Positions 1 through 8,868 of a stretch of 64,000 bases of DNA are shown in pieces. The notes below the pieces were generated by a model. The model saw only the letters and a list, made by a program, of their open reading frames with translations, was not told the origin of the DNA and made no database searches. The stretch spans positions 1 through 64,000 of the forward strand of contig NZ_JARJHU010000005.1 of assembly GCF_029269825.1 (NCBI RefSeq), given 5' to 3'. Position 1 is the first letter of the stretch, and every line of letters starts with the position of its first letter. The translations under genes and the position numbers were made by a program. Origin of the DNA: Pedobacter sp. JY14-1. Its GTDB lineage: Bacteria > Bacteroidota > Bacteroidia > Sphingobacteriales > Sphingobacteriaceae.

Positions 1-730
1 TCGGACCGGTGCAGGAAAAAGAGACCAGGGCCAGAGAGGCGGCCATAAAGAAAATGCCGCCAAGCCCTTTGCTGTTATCGGCCTTGCTGTCGATCTTATT
101 CACGAACGAACTGGGAAGGGTCAGCTCAAAAGCTCCGAAGAACGAAACCGCAAAGACCACCAGAAGGATAAAGAAAAGGATGTTGAACAGCCCGCTTGCA
201 CTCAGGGCATTCAGCCCCGCTGACCCGAACAGAACGGTGATCAGCAGTCCCAATGCAACATAGATCACAATGATGGACAACCCGTAGATCAGCGCCTGAC
301 CGATACCTTTCCCCCGGCTGCCGGCCCGTTTGGTAAAGTAACTGATCGTCAGGGGAACCATCGGAAAGATACAGGGCATCAGAAAGGCCAGAAAGCCCCC
401 GAACAACCCGGCAATGAAAGTCTCCCAGAGTGTTTTGTCGCGCTCAGACCCAGCCGAAAATACCGCCGCTGCCGGTCCTTTCGATGCTCTCCCCGCAGAT
501 GAGACGCTGTCATTTGCTGAAGAAGCTGTGGCAACACTATCCCTCCCAGAAGAGACACTCCCCGAACCAGCACTGTCAGCAACGGACGAACTGTCCCCGC
601 TAATATCTGTGAAGACCAGGTCTTCCGATATCGTATCCACGTGCTGCGCAACTGCAGCCCCTTCTACAGCAAATACAATAAATATCCCTGCAACAAGTAT
701 CTTCATACTTGCATTAAGCCACTTTACCAT
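1..730 (-). CDS. dsbD: Protein-disulfide reductase DsbD, membrane part (3' end beyond the window)
   Basis: Transmembrane thiol transporter that passes electrons from cytoplasmic thioredoxin to periplasmic thiol proteins. Only the first 243 codons are present. A signal-like segment (residues about 9-29) is followed by a Ser/Ala/Gly/Asp-rich linker (about 40-95) and the first membrane helices. The hallmark MPCIFPM gives the first redox Cys at residue 120, and SCTGP at the window edge gives the second. The usual N-terminal DsbD-alpha domain is absent and is supplied by the next gene upstream, 14 bases away. The start at 730 is the first ATG after an in-frame TAA; an ATG at 706 is the alternative. 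The remaining helices and the C-terminal thioredoxin domain should lie to the left. Confidence 0.9.
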   Translation of the reverse strand, partial: MVKWLNASMKILVAGIFIVFAVEGAAVAQHVDTISEDLVFTDISGDSSSVADSAGSGSVSSGRDSVATASSANDSVSSAGRASKGPAAAVFSAGSERDKTLWETFIAGLFGGFLAFLMPCIFPMVPLTISYFTKRAGSRGKGIGQALIYGLSIIVIYVALGLLITVLFGSAGLNALSASGLFNILFFILLVVFAVSFFGAFELTLPSSFVNKIDSKADNSKGLGGIFFMAASLALVSFSCTGP

Positions 731-744
731 TCTGAATTGGGTTA

Positions 745-1191
745 TTATTTAACAGGAATTGAGAATTCCACAGTTTCAGGAGGAAGGCACTGCTGGTCAT
801 CACAAACCATGAATTCAACTGTTCCCTTCACTACAGGATTAGCACCTGTATATTTGATCTTTTGCTGAAACAGCACAGATTTCTCAAAATAACTCACATT
901 CATATCGAAGGTCTTTTCAAACTTCGTCACCGGCTTAGGTTCGGCCGTTGTTCCGTTCAGTGTGAAAGATTTGGAAGGTGCAAACGTAAATGTGGTCTTT
1001 ACAGGACCTCCCTCAGCCATATTCTGAGAATAGATATGCCATCCGTTGTCAATGGTAGCTTTTATAAAAACTGTCGCTTCATTTTTGCCGGTCTTCTTAG
1101 ACGCATAAGCCCATTTTACCGGTTTAAGGATCTGGCTGCTTGCCGCAAAACTTATCAGTACCCCAGCAGCTAATAACATTAGTTTTTTCAT
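745..1191 (-). CDS. Secreted DsbD-alpha-like thiol-disulfide domain protein
   Basis: A 148-residue exported protein resembling the N-terminal periplasmic domain of DsbD, which takes electrons from the membrane domain and hands them to periplasmic acceptors. It has a signal peptide (residues 1-20, ending ASSQ), an immunoglobulin-like beta-rich body and a C-terminal CDDQQCLPP motif (Cys130 and Cys135), matching the Cys pair of DsbD-alpha. The gene is directly followed by the membrane part of dsbD, so the two products probably work as one system encoded on two chains. The ATG at 1191 is preferred over an in-frame TTG at 1197. Confidence 0.82.
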   Translation of the reverse strand: MKKLMLLAAGVLISFAASSQILKPVKWAYASKKTGKNEATVFIKATIDNGWHIYSQNMAEGGPVKTTFTFAPSKSFTLNGTTAEPKPVTKFEKTFDMNVSYFEKSVLFQQKIKYTGANPVVKGTVEFMVCDDQQCLPPETVEFSIPVK

Positions 1192-1226
1192 GTTCAAGTA
1201 TATCAGTATGTAAATATATAATTCAA

Positions 1227-2273
1227 TTATAATCGTTCAATGGATTTATAGCCTGTAAAACAGGTATCTGTAGAAATATACCCTTCTATGACAGTTTCTT
1301 CTTTCACCAGGTCAGTGCTCAGGTATTTTTTATTACTGTCGCATAGTAATGTAACCACTGTAGCTTCGACTCCCATCTCTTCTTTTAGTTTAATCGCACC
1401 GATCACATTTGCACCGGAAGATATGCCAACCGCCAAACCAAGCTCCTTTGCCAGCTTCTGAGCCATGATAATGGCATCACCATCATGCGCCTGAACAATG
1501 TCATCCAATTCGTCCAACCTGACAATTGCCGGAATAAACTCGTCAGATATCCCCTGTATACGATGGCTTCCAACCTTATGTCCAGTGCTCAGGGTCGGGC
1601 TCTCAGCCGGTTCAAGCGGGTGTATACGTACCGAAGCATTGACCGCCCTCAACCCCTTTCCAACACCCATTACCGTACCCCCGGTGCCCACGCCGGCGAC
1701 AAAGGCATCTGGAACCAATCCGATTTTATTCAATTGTGCGCAAATTTCCATACCTGTGGTTTTTCTATGGGCGTCTTCGTTATATTGGTTTTCAAATTGC
1801 CTCGGAAGAAAAACCCCGCCCTCCCGGGCCATTTCCTCGCAACGCTCGATACTACCCTTAAAGCCGCCTTCAGCTTTGCTCACCAACACAACTTCAGCTC
1901 CCATGCTCTTGATGATGTCCATTCTTTCTTTACTCAGCCAATCCGGCATAACGATCTTTACCTCATGTCCCAATGCTTTACCAATGGCTGCAAAAGCAAT
2001 ACCCGTATTGCCGCTCGTGGCTTCAACGATCGTATCACCGGGTTTAATCTCACAGTTCCTGTATGCTTCCAGCAGGATATTTAAGGCCATCCTGTCCTTT
2101 ACGCTTCCCGTAAGATTATAATGTTCGCACTTTACAAAGATCCTTCCCGGCTTTCCTTTATATGTATATTGCAACTCAAGCATCGGCGTATTTCCAACCA
2201 AACGCGACAGATGCCCGAATTTATTCTTCAGGCCTTCATTCAGACAAAAACCTTCCCCTACAACAGTTTGCAT
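1227..2273 (-). CDS. PLP-dependent cysteine synthase family enzyme
   Basis: Fold-type II pyridoxal-phosphate enzyme of the cysteine synthase / cystathionine beta-synthase family, 348 residues. Visible are the PLP lysine in TGSVKDR (Lys59), the phosphate and substrate loop SGNTG (87-91) and the glycine-rich GTGGT near 195. The family makes cysteine from O-acetylserine and sulfide, but close relatives act on other beta-substituted amino acids. It is not the housekeeping pair, because cysE-cysM lie at 22-24 kb. A divergent Lrp/AsnC regulator 165 bases away with an Lrp-like site between them suggests amino-acid-responsive control. The exact substrate cannot be read from the sequence. A tail of about 25 residues follows the conserved core. 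Confidence 0.85.
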   Translation of the reverse strand: MQTVVGEGFCLNEGLKNKFGHLSRLVGNTPMLELQYTYKGKPGRIFVKCEHYNLTGSVKDRMALNILLEAYRNCEIKPGDTIVEATSGNTGIAFAAIGKALGHEVKIVMPDWLSKERMDIIKSMGAEVVLVSKAEGGFKGSIERCEEMAREGGVFLPRQFENQYNEDAHRKTTGMEICAQLNKIGLVPDAFVAGVGTGGTVMGVGKGLRAVNASVRIHPLEPAESPTLSTGHKVGSHRIQGISDEFIPAIVRLDELDDIVQAHDGDAIIMAQKLAKELGLAVGISSGANVIGAIKLKEEMGVEATVVTLLCDSNKKYLSTDLVKEETVIEGYISTDTCFTGYKSIERL

Positions 2274-2340
2274 AACAGATCAATTAAAATTCAGGACAAA
2301 TCTCAATATGATACACAATACACACAATAGATCATTATAA

Positions 2341-2361
2341 ATTCCGTAAATTATTCGGAAT
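2341..2361. promoter_or_regulatory. Candidate Lrp/AsnC operator
   Basis: An inverted repeat ATTCCG-9-CGGAAT lies between the divergent cysteine-synthase-like gene and the Lrp-type regulator. Its inner 15 bases (2344-2358, CCGTAAATTATTCGG) match 13 of 15 positions of the E. coli Lrp consensus YAGHAWATTWTDCTR, including the whole AWATTWT core. The position is right for autoregulation and control of the divergent enzyme gene. Binding is inferred. Confidence 0.5.
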
Positions 2362-2438
2362 AATACGTAAATAGTATATTTTTTATTAGCTTAGGCTGAA
2401 ATAAAATCTGCTAACTATTATTTTTTCAAAGACACACT

Positions 2439-2897
2439 ATGGGACTTGATGCTACCGATATAGAAATTTTAAGGCTCTTACAACAAGATGCCACCTATAC
2501 GAATAAACAGCTGTCTTTCAAACTGAACAAATCCGTAGCTACCATACATGAACGTATACGAAGGCTGAAGGAACAGGGCTACATCAAAAAGATAGTCGCT
2601 ATACTTGACCGGAAAAAAGTAGACCGTAGCCTCATTGCCTTTTCCCATGTCTTCCTAAAAGAGCATACCGCAGAAACGTTGGGCGCATTTGAACAACAGG
2701 TTGCTAAATTCACAGAAGTTATGGAATGCTTTCAGATGACCGGTGCCTATGATTTCATTCTTCGCATTGCAACCTGCGACATGGATGCCTATCATTTATT
2801 CCTTCGTAACAAACTCGCTACACTTCCTAATGTAAGTACTGTTCAAAGTTTCTTTGTCCTTTCAGAAACAAAAAGTGACACTGCATATCCGCTATAA
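2439..2897 (+). CDS. Lrp/AsnC family transcriptional regulator
   Basis: A 152-residue feast/famine regulator. It has an N-terminal winged helix-turn-helix (about 5-60, opening TDIEILRLLQQDA, with recognition helix near KSVATIHERIRRL) and a C-terminal RAM ligand domain (about 68-145) ending in the usual VQSFFVLSE strand. Such proteins form octamers or discs that bind amino acids and either repress or activate a neighbouring gene. The divergent PLP enzyme and the site at 2341-2361 point to local control of that gene in response to an amino acid, perhaps cysteine. Its 3' end runs into the terminator of the convergent efflux operon. Confidence 0.92.
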   Translation: MGLDATDIEILRLLQQDATYTNKQLSFKLNKSVATIHERIRRLKEQGYIKKIVAILDRKKVDRSLIAFSHVFLKEHTAETLGAFEQQVAKFTEVMECFQMTGAYDFILRIATCDMDAYHLFLRNKLATLPNVSTVQSFFVLSETKSDTAYPL

Positions 2898-2930
2898 AAA
2901 AAAACAGGGCCTTCAGAGGAAAGGCCCTGT
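2895..2930 (-). terminator. Rho-independent terminator of the RND efflux operon
   Basis: Stem ACAGGGCCTT / AAGGCCCTGT (2904-2913 and 2921-2930) with a 7-base loop. On the - strand it is followed by an uninterrupted T-run (complement of 2895-2903). It lies 19 bases past the stop of the outer-membrane efflux gene. No T-run follows on the + strand, so it serves the efflux operon rather than the Lrp gene. Confidence 0.85.
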
Positions 2931-2949
2931 ACACAACGGATCAGAAATA

Positions 2950-4359
2950 TCAGACCCCTCCGCCAAGCGAGCGGTAAAGCTCCACTATAGCATTCAGCCT
3001 GGCGGTTTTTACCGATGCCAGTTCCAATTCGCTTTGGAGGGCATTATTCTGGGCTGTAATCACTTCCAGATAGGTCGCCATTCCATTCCTAAACAATAGA
3101 TTGGCATTACTTACCGCCTCCTGAAGTGTATGCACCCGTTTAGAGACAATATCATATTGCGATTCCAGTTTTTCTATTTTCACCAGTTCATCCGATACCT
3201 CGGCCACTGCATCCAACACCGATTGCCGGAAAAGTAATACCGTTTTTTCACGTTCTATACCTGCCAGCTTATATTGAGTCCGTAATGCGCCACGTTGAAG
3301 AACAGGCTGGACCAGACCTCCCGAAACTACGCCAAACAGAGAAGCCGGAACATTAAACCAATTACTTGCCTTGAAAGCGTTCAGTCCTCCCGTGGCGGAA
3401 ATATTCAATGAGGGGTATAGGTTTGCTTTAGCAACTCCTACCCTTGCATTGGCCACATCCAATGCAAGTTCTGCACTTCTTATATCAGGCCTCCGGCTCA
3501 GTAGTTGAGCGGGAAGACCCGGGCTTGCAGCCACCGGAATATCAGTACGAGCCAGATTCATAGACCGTTCAACCGGCCCGGGTAATTGCCCGGTCAACAA
3601 ACGCAGTGCATTTTCCCGGATCTGAATGGCCTGTTCCAGCTGCGGTACCAATTGTGCTGCAAGCAACTGCTGGGCGGCAGCTTGTTGCACGGCAAGCGAG
3701 GTTACCTGACCTGCAGCGAACTGCAGCCTGACCATATTCAACGTACTATCATTCAAAACATAACTTTTCCTGGCCACCTCAAGCTGCGCATCCAGCATCA
3801 GCAACTGGTAATAACCTTGTGCGACATCGGCAACCAGCCTGGTCTGTACAGCCCTTTTCACTTCTGTTGTCCTCAGATATTCTGCCAATGCAGCCTGTTT
3901 CTGGCTACGTATCTTGCCCCAAATATCCGCTTCCCAACTCAGATTCAGACCAGCATTGAAATCCTCAATATGGTTTGTTCCTAAAAACTGACTGGCACTT
4001 AATCCATTCAAGCTATTGTCCGAAGGACGATTGGAGTTGGCCGTCACCTGCAGGTTAACCGCCGGAACATTTCCCAGCCGAGCCTGTTTCAGCAGCAATG
4101 ACGATGCCTCAATGTTCTTAACGGCAAGTAATAAATCAAAATTCCTGCTTAACGCCGAATCGATCAGCAACAGCAGCTCTGGATCTTTGAAAAGTTCTTT
4201 CACCGGAATGGCTGCGATGCTCGCCGTATCGCTGCTGTCCGATCCCCTGTACGCGGAAGGAATCACGCCAGCAGGCTTTTCAATATCTTTAGATACACTG
4301 CAGCCTGCCGCAACTATGGTCAGCAGTATACCTGCAGCTAAATAATTATACAATTTCAT
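2950..4359 (-). CDS. TolC/NodT-type outer-membrane efflux lipoprotein
   Basis: Outer-membrane channel of a tripartite drug or metabolite exporter, 469 residues. A lipoprotein signal peptide ends at Cys20 (TIVAAGC). Two repeated outer-membrane efflux domains follow (about 65-255 and 275-465), rich in the long alpha-helical, Ala/Leu/Gln heptads of TolC barrels; SRRPDIRSAE is a typical NodT-family motif. It is the last gene of the operon: its start overlaps the pump gene by 14 bases, which suggests coupled translation, and a clear terminator follows. The substrate is unknown. Confidence 0.93.
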   Translation of the reverse strand: MKLYNYLAAGILLTIVAAGCSVSKDIEKPAGVIPSAYRGSDSSDTASIAAIPVKELFKDPELLLLIDSALSRNFDLLLAVKNIEASSLLLKQARLGNVPAVNLQVTANSNRPSDNSLNGLSASQFLGTNHIEDFNAGLNLSWEADIWGKIRSQKQAALAEYLRTTEVKRAVQTRLVADVAQGYYQLLMLDAQLEVARKSYVLNDSTLNMVRLQFAAGQVTSLAVQQAAAQQLLAAQLVPQLEQAIQIRENALRLLTGQLPGPVERSMNLARTDIPVAASPGLPAQLLSRRPDIRSAELALDVANARVGVAKANLYPSLNISATGGLNAFKASNWFNVPASLFGVVSGGLVQPVLQRGALRTQYKLAGIEREKTVLLFRQSVLDAVAEVSDELVKIEKLESQYDIVSKRVHTLQEAVSNANLLFRNGMATYLEVITAQNNALQSELELASVKTARLNAIVELYRSLGGGV

Positions 4360-7300
4360 GAGCGAATTCTTTAATAGAGTTTTTATTTGTAGACAGTTGT
4401 GCAGGCTTACGACGTATCTTTTCCTGTAAGAACTGGAAAACGATAAATAATACCGGTATCACCAGCAAACCCAGCACCACGCCGGACACCATACCCCCGG
4501 CTGCACCAATGCTGATCGAGTGGTTACCCTGGGCGGAAGGTCCGGACGCAATGCTCATTGGAAACAGCCCCACCACAAAAGCCAGCGAGGTCATGATGAT
4601 CGGGCGCAGCCTTAACTTGGCCGCTTCCAGTGCCGCCGCCACTAAGGGCTGCCCGGCCCTTCGCCGCTGCACAGCAAATTCAACAATCAAAATCGCGTTC
4701 TTAGCCAGCAGGCCAATGAGCATGATCAGTGCAACCTGCACATAAATATTATTCTCAATTCCGGTAAGACCAATCGCGGCAAACACACCGAATATACCGG
4801 CAGGAATTGACAAGATGACCGCTAAAGGCAAAATATAGCTTTCATATTGCGCCGCAAGCAGGAAATAAACAAATACCAGGCACAATATAAAGATCACTGT
4901 AGACTGCCCCCCGGACGAAATCTCTTCCCGTGTTTGTCCGCTGAACTCATACGCATAACCTGACGGTAGCTGCTGTGCAGCCACCTCACGAATCGCCTGG
5001 ATCGCGTCCCCGGAGCTGAAACCTGGTTTAGGAATGGCATTTACCTGTATGGAATTAAAGAGATTATAACGTGATACGGTTTCCGAACCATAAATCCTTT
5101 TCAACTTGACCAGGGTATTCACCGGCACCATTTCTCCCGATTTATTCTTCACAAAGATCCGGTCAATGGCCGATGGCTCGGCCCGGTCGGCCACATCAGC
5201 CTGCACGATCACACGGTAATATTTACCGAAGCGGTTAAAATCGGCGGCCTGAGCGCTTCCGAAATAAGCCTGCATGGTTTGTAGAATATCCTTAACACTT
5301 ACCCCCAGTTGGTCGGCTTTTTCATCATTTACTTCAAGTTCCAGCTGAGGATAGTCGGCCTTAAAACTGGTAAATGCTACTGCAATCTCCGGCCTTTTCA
5401 TCAATTCACCGATAAAATTATTGGCAATGCCGCTGAACTTATCCAGTTTGCTACCGGTTTTATCCTGCAGTACAAGATCCAGTGCCTCCACGTTACTGAA
5501 ACCAGGAACGGTAGGAAAACTGAACACGAAGAAACTGCCACCTGTAATCGCGCCAAGTTTCGCACGCACCAGGTCCATGATCGCATTGATATCCTTTACC
5601 TTCCCGCGTTCTTCGGTAGGTTTAAGCAATACGAAACATACCGCCGAAGAAGGGCTGGTCGAATTGGTCAGCAGGTTAAATCCGGATAACGCCGTTACAA
5701 ACCTCGAAGCTTCCAATTGATTCAAAGCAGTTTCTGCCTGGGTCATAACTTTGGAAGTACCCTCCAGCGATGTACCTGAAGGTGTATTCACTGCAATAGC
5801 GATAAAACCCTGATCTTCGGTAGGAATGAAACCTGCGGGTGTCGTCTTCACCATCCAGATGGTGGCTAATGTGACCACAGCAAGGCCACCCAGGCTAAGC
5901 CATTTATGGCGGATCAGGAATTTCAGCCCTCCAACATACCGGTTGGTCAATGCATTAAAGCTGTTGTTGAAACCGGTAAAGAATCTGCCCGAGAACCCTT
6001 TCTTCTCTGAATGAACCATATGCGCTTCGTTTCCGCTATGATCTTTCAGGAATAGTGCAGCCAGGGCTGGGCTCAGTGTCAGTGCATTCACCGCCGAGAT
6101 CACGATCGCAATTGCCATTGTAAACGCGAACTGCCTGTAAAAGACACCAGTAGATCCTTCCATGAAACCTACAGGCAGAAACACGGCCGACATGACCAAT
6201 GTAATCGAAATGATCGCACCGGTGATCTCGTGCATCGCCTCCGTAGTCGCGACCTTAGGCGAAAGATGTCTGCGCTCTATCTTCGCATGCACTGCTTCTA
6301 CCACCACGATTGCATCATCAACTACGATACCGATCGCCAGCACCAATGCAAACAGGGTCAGCAGATTGATAGAAAAACCAAACAGCTGCATAAAAAAGAA
6401 AGTGCCTAGAATTGCCACCGGAACCGCTATTGCCGGGATCAGTGTCGAACGAAAATCCTGCAAAAAGAGGAACACTACAATAAATACGAGTATAAAAGCT
6501 TCGATCAGTGTATGTTTCACCTGGTCTATGGATTGGTCAAGTGCACTTTTCGTACTGTAAAAAATATTGTGTCTGATGCCTGCAGGAAAATCCTTAGCCG
6601 ATTTCTCCATCAGTTTATTGATCGCGATCTGGATCTCGTTTGAATTAGAGCCTGCCAATTGAATGACACCGATCACAATACCCTTCTTACCATTGAGACG
6701 GGTAAGACTGGAATACGAGTAAGCACCAAATTCAATCCTGGCCACATCCTTTAACCTCAGTATTGTGCCATCGGCATTGGCCCGTATGGCAATATTTTCG
6801 TATTCTTCCGGCTTATTGAGCTTGCCTTTATACTTAATCACATACTCAAATACCTCCTTACTCTTCTCTCCGAATCTTCCCGGGGCTGCCTCGAGGCTCT
6901 TATCTTGTATGGCCGCCATCACTTCCGAAGGATTCACCTTATAGGCTGCCATTTGTGCGGGGTTCAGCCATACCCGCATCGAATAATCTTTAACGCCGCC
7001 AAAGATACTTGCAGCACCTACTCCGGGAATACGCTTGATTTCCGGAACGATATTGATCTGCGCATAGTTGGCCACAAAGGTCTGATCATATTTGTTTTCG
7101 TCCTCCGTGTACATCCCGATAGCCATAATGAAGCTATTCTGCTGCTTGGCCGTAATGATCCCCTGCTGCACTACTTCCGGTGGAAGCTGGCTCGTCGCCT
7201 GGGCAACCCTGTTCTGGACGTTCACAGCAGCCTGGTCAGGGTCTGTACCCAGTTTGAAGTACACGGTAATTGCCAGGGAACCGTCGTTACTGGCGGTTGA

Positions 7301-7537
7301 GCTCATATAACTCATATTTTCAACCCCATTGATCGACTCTTCAATAGAAGGCGCCACAGCACGCAGCACAGTCTCCGCATTCGCGCCGGGGTAAACTGCC
7401 GTCACCAGCACAGACGGGGGAGCAATATCGGGAAATTGCTGCAATGGCAGCTTAGTCAGGCCCAGCACTCCCAGGATAACCAGCAAAATCGAAATCACTG
7501 TTGCCAGTACAGGCCGTTGTATAAAAATCTTGAACAT
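4346..7537 (-). CDS. RND multidrug efflux pump, AcrB/HAE1 type
   Basis: Inner-membrane proton antiporter of 1063 residues, full length for the AcrB family. It opens with the canonical MFKIFIQRPVLATVIS, has two large periplasmic loops and twelve predicted helices. The proton-relay residues are visible: GIVVDDAIVVVE in TM4 (Asp pair near 405-406) and LLAKNAILIVEF in TM10 (Lys near 945). Together with the periplasmic adaptor upstream and the outer-membrane channel downstream it forms one exporter. It starts 18 bases after the adaptor gene. Family members export hydrophobic antibiotics, dyes, bile salts or solvents; the specificity here is unknown. Confidence 0.96.
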   Translation of the reverse strand: MFKIFIQRPVLATVISILLVILGVLGLTKLPLQQFPDIAPPSVLVTAVYPGANAETVLRAVAPSIEESINGVENMSYMSSTASNDGSLAITVYFKLGTDPDQAAVNVQNRVAQATSQLPPEVVQQGIITAKQQNSFIMAIGMYTEDENKYDQTFVANYAQINIVPEIKRIPGVGAASIFGGVKDYSMRVWLNPAQMAAYKVNPSEVMAAIQDKSLEAAPGRFGEKSKEVFEYVIKYKGKLNKPEEYENIAIRANADGTILRLKDVARIEFGAYSYSSLTRLNGKKGIVIGVIQLAGSNSNEIQIAINKLMEKSAKDFPAGIRHNIFYSTKSALDQSIDQVKHTLIEAFILVFIVVFLFLQDFRSTLIPAIAVPVAILGTFFFMQLFGFSINLLTLFALVLAIGIVVDDAIVVVEAVHAKIERRHLSPKVATTEAMHEITGAIISITLVMSAVFLPVGFMEGSTGVFYRQFAFTMAIAIVISAVNALTLSPALAALFLKDHSGNEAHMVHSEKKGFSGRFFTGFNNSFNALTNRYVGGLKFLIRHKWLSLGGLAVVTLATIWMVKTTPAGFIPTEDQGFIAIAVNTPSGTSLEGTSKVMTQAETALNQLEASRFVTALSGFNLLTNSTSPSSAVCFVLLKPTEERGKVKDINAIMDLVRAKLGAITGGSFFVFSFPTVPGFSNVEALDLVLQDKTGSKLDKFSGIANNFIGELMKRPEIAVAFTSFKADYPQLELEVNDEKADQLGVSVKDILQTMQAYFGSAQAADFNRFGKYYRVIVQADVADRAEPSAIDRIFVKNKSGEMVPVNTLVKLKRIYGSETVSRYNLFNSIQVNAIPKPGFSSGDAIQAIREVAAQQLPSGYAYEFSGQTREEISSGGQSTVIFILCLVFVYFLLAAQYESYILPLAVILSIPAGIFGVFAAIGLTGIENNIYVQVALIMLIGLLAKNAILIVEFAVQRRRAGQPLVAAALEAAKLRLRPIIMTSLAFVVGLFPMSIASGPSAQGNHSISIGAAGGMVSGVVLGLLVIPVLFIVFQFLQEKIRRKPAQLSTNKNSIKEFAHEIV

Positions 7538-7555
7538 AGCTAATCTTTCTTTCAG

Positions 7556-8755
7556 TTATAGTTTTGCCACTTTGTCTGTGGCTTTCTCAGGTTTAATCAC
7601 CTGGCCCTCCTGCAGCCTGTCCAGTCCGCTCAGCACGATCTGGTCGCCACGCTTTAATCCTTCACGGACCAGGTAGTTCTGACCGCTCTTACCCGCTATC
7701 TGGACAGGCAGTTTTTTTACTTTGTTGCTATCAGTTAAAGCATAGACAAATACCTTGTCCTGCATTTCCACAGTTGCCGATTGCGGGATCACAAGGGCGT
7801 CCTTATGTGTAAACCCCAGACGGATCTTACCCGTGTTTCCTGATCTGAGCAGGCCCTGTGCATTCGGAAAAGTTGCCCGCATCGCAATTGAACCTGTTTG
7901 TTTATCAAATTGTCCGTCTACCATATCTATCTTTCCCTGAAACCCATATTCCGACTGATCGGCAAGTACCAGCGAAACCCCAGGTATACCCGCAGATTTC
8001 TCTGCTAGCGTCCTTCCCGGATACCTGGAATTAAAGGCTATGAAATCGTCTTCACCAAGAGAAAAATAAACATGTACCTCATGCGCATCCGATAACCGGG
8101 TCAGCGGCAAGGGATCGGCAGGATTCACCAGGCTACCCTGCTTTTTCGGTAAACGTCCTACATAACCGCTTACGGGCGCTTTGATCAGTGTATAGTCCAG
8201 GTTAACGGATGCAGTCCCGACTCCTGCCTTCGCAGCTTCTACATTTGCCATGGCTACAGCATGCGCAGCCCTGGCACTCTTTAACTGGAATTCAGACACT
8301 ACCCTGCCGGTCACGAGCGGCGTCAGTTTATCTACTTCCAGCTGGGCATTGAGCAATGCCGCCTGCGCTGACTGCAATGTTGCCCTGGCGTTATTCAATG
8401 CCTCCCTGAACGGGCGCTCATTGATCTTGAACAAAGGCTGCCCTTTTTGTACCAGGGCACCTTCATTCACATAAACCCGGTCCAGCGTACCAGATACCTG
8501 AGGACGTATTTCCAGGTCCACAGTGCCCTCTATAGCTGCAGGATATTCCGTATAGGTCGTTTCTGAGGTGCTCACTACAGCTGCAACCGGGAGTGAAGGT
8601 ACCGGCGGTGGTGGCATCGTCGCATCCCTGCCGGAGCAGCTAAAAAGAAATATAGACAGTGCCAACAGCGTTGTTATCTTAATAACACTATTAGACTGTT
8701 TAACATCGTTAAGTAACGAAGCGTGCTGTCTTTGAAAATTGTAATGTTCTTTCAT
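7556..8755 (-). CDS. RND efflux periplasmic adaptor lipoprotein (MFP)
   Basis: Membrane-fusion protein linking the pump to the TolC-like channel, 399 residues. Domains in order: lipobox ending at Cys40 (IFLFSC), first barrel-sandwich half (about 75-105), an alpha-hairpin rich in Ala and Leu (about 115-175), second lipoyl half (about 185-215, with IKAPVSGYVGRLP), beta-barrel and membrane-proximal domain. The stretch before the hydrophobic signal core is about 22 residues, longer than normal. An operator-like repeat (8698-8714) lies inside that stretch, so translation may really begin further downstream, although no second ATG is available there. It is the first gene of the efflux operon. Confidence 0.92.
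   Translation of the reverse strand: MKEHYNFQRQHASLLNDVKQSNSVIKITTLLALSIFLFSCSGRDATMPPPPVPSLPVAAVVSTSETTYTEYPAAIEGTVDLEIRPQVSGTLDRVYVNEGALVQKGQPLFKINERPFREALNNARATLQSAQAALLNAQLEVDKLTPLVTGRVVSEFQLKSARAAHAVAMANVEAAKAGVGTASVNLDYTLIKAPVSGYVGRLPKKQGSLVNPADPLPLTRLSDAHEVHVYFSLGEDDFIAFNSRYPGRTLAEKSAGIPGVSLVLADQSEYGFQGKIDMVDGQFDKQTGSIAMRATFPNAQGLLRSGNTGKIRLGFTHKDALVIPQSATVEMQDKVFVYALTDSNKVKKLPVQIAGKSGQNYLVREGLKRGDQIVLSGLDRLQEGQVIKPEKATDKVAKL
8698..8714. promoter_or_regulatory. Third, weaker copy of the TetR-type operator
   Basis: GTTTAACA-T-CGTTAAGT, an imperfect version of the perfect palindrome at 8798-8814. It sits within the first codons of the adaptor gene as annotated. It may be an auxiliary operator or roadblock site. 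Confidence 0.45.
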
Positions 8756-8797
8756 AATTCAACTATATAATTTAAAGGTATTTTACAGCTATAATTT

Positions 8798-8814
8798 GTT
8801 TAACATTGTTAAAC
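8798..8814. promoter_or_regulatory. TetR-type operator of the efflux operon
   Basis: A perfect 17-bp palindrome, GTTTAACA-T-TGTTAAAC, lies 42 bases before the adaptor start and in the gap behind the TetR gene. The same half-site recurs at 8698-8714 and at 9493-9509 before the TetR gene itself. This fits repression of the pump and autorepression by the adjacent regulator. Binding is inferred. Confidence 0.72.
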
Positions 8815-8868
8815 GGCTAAAAAAGCACTTTTATAAGCGTCGACTATTCTTCCAATCACTGATGTGCT

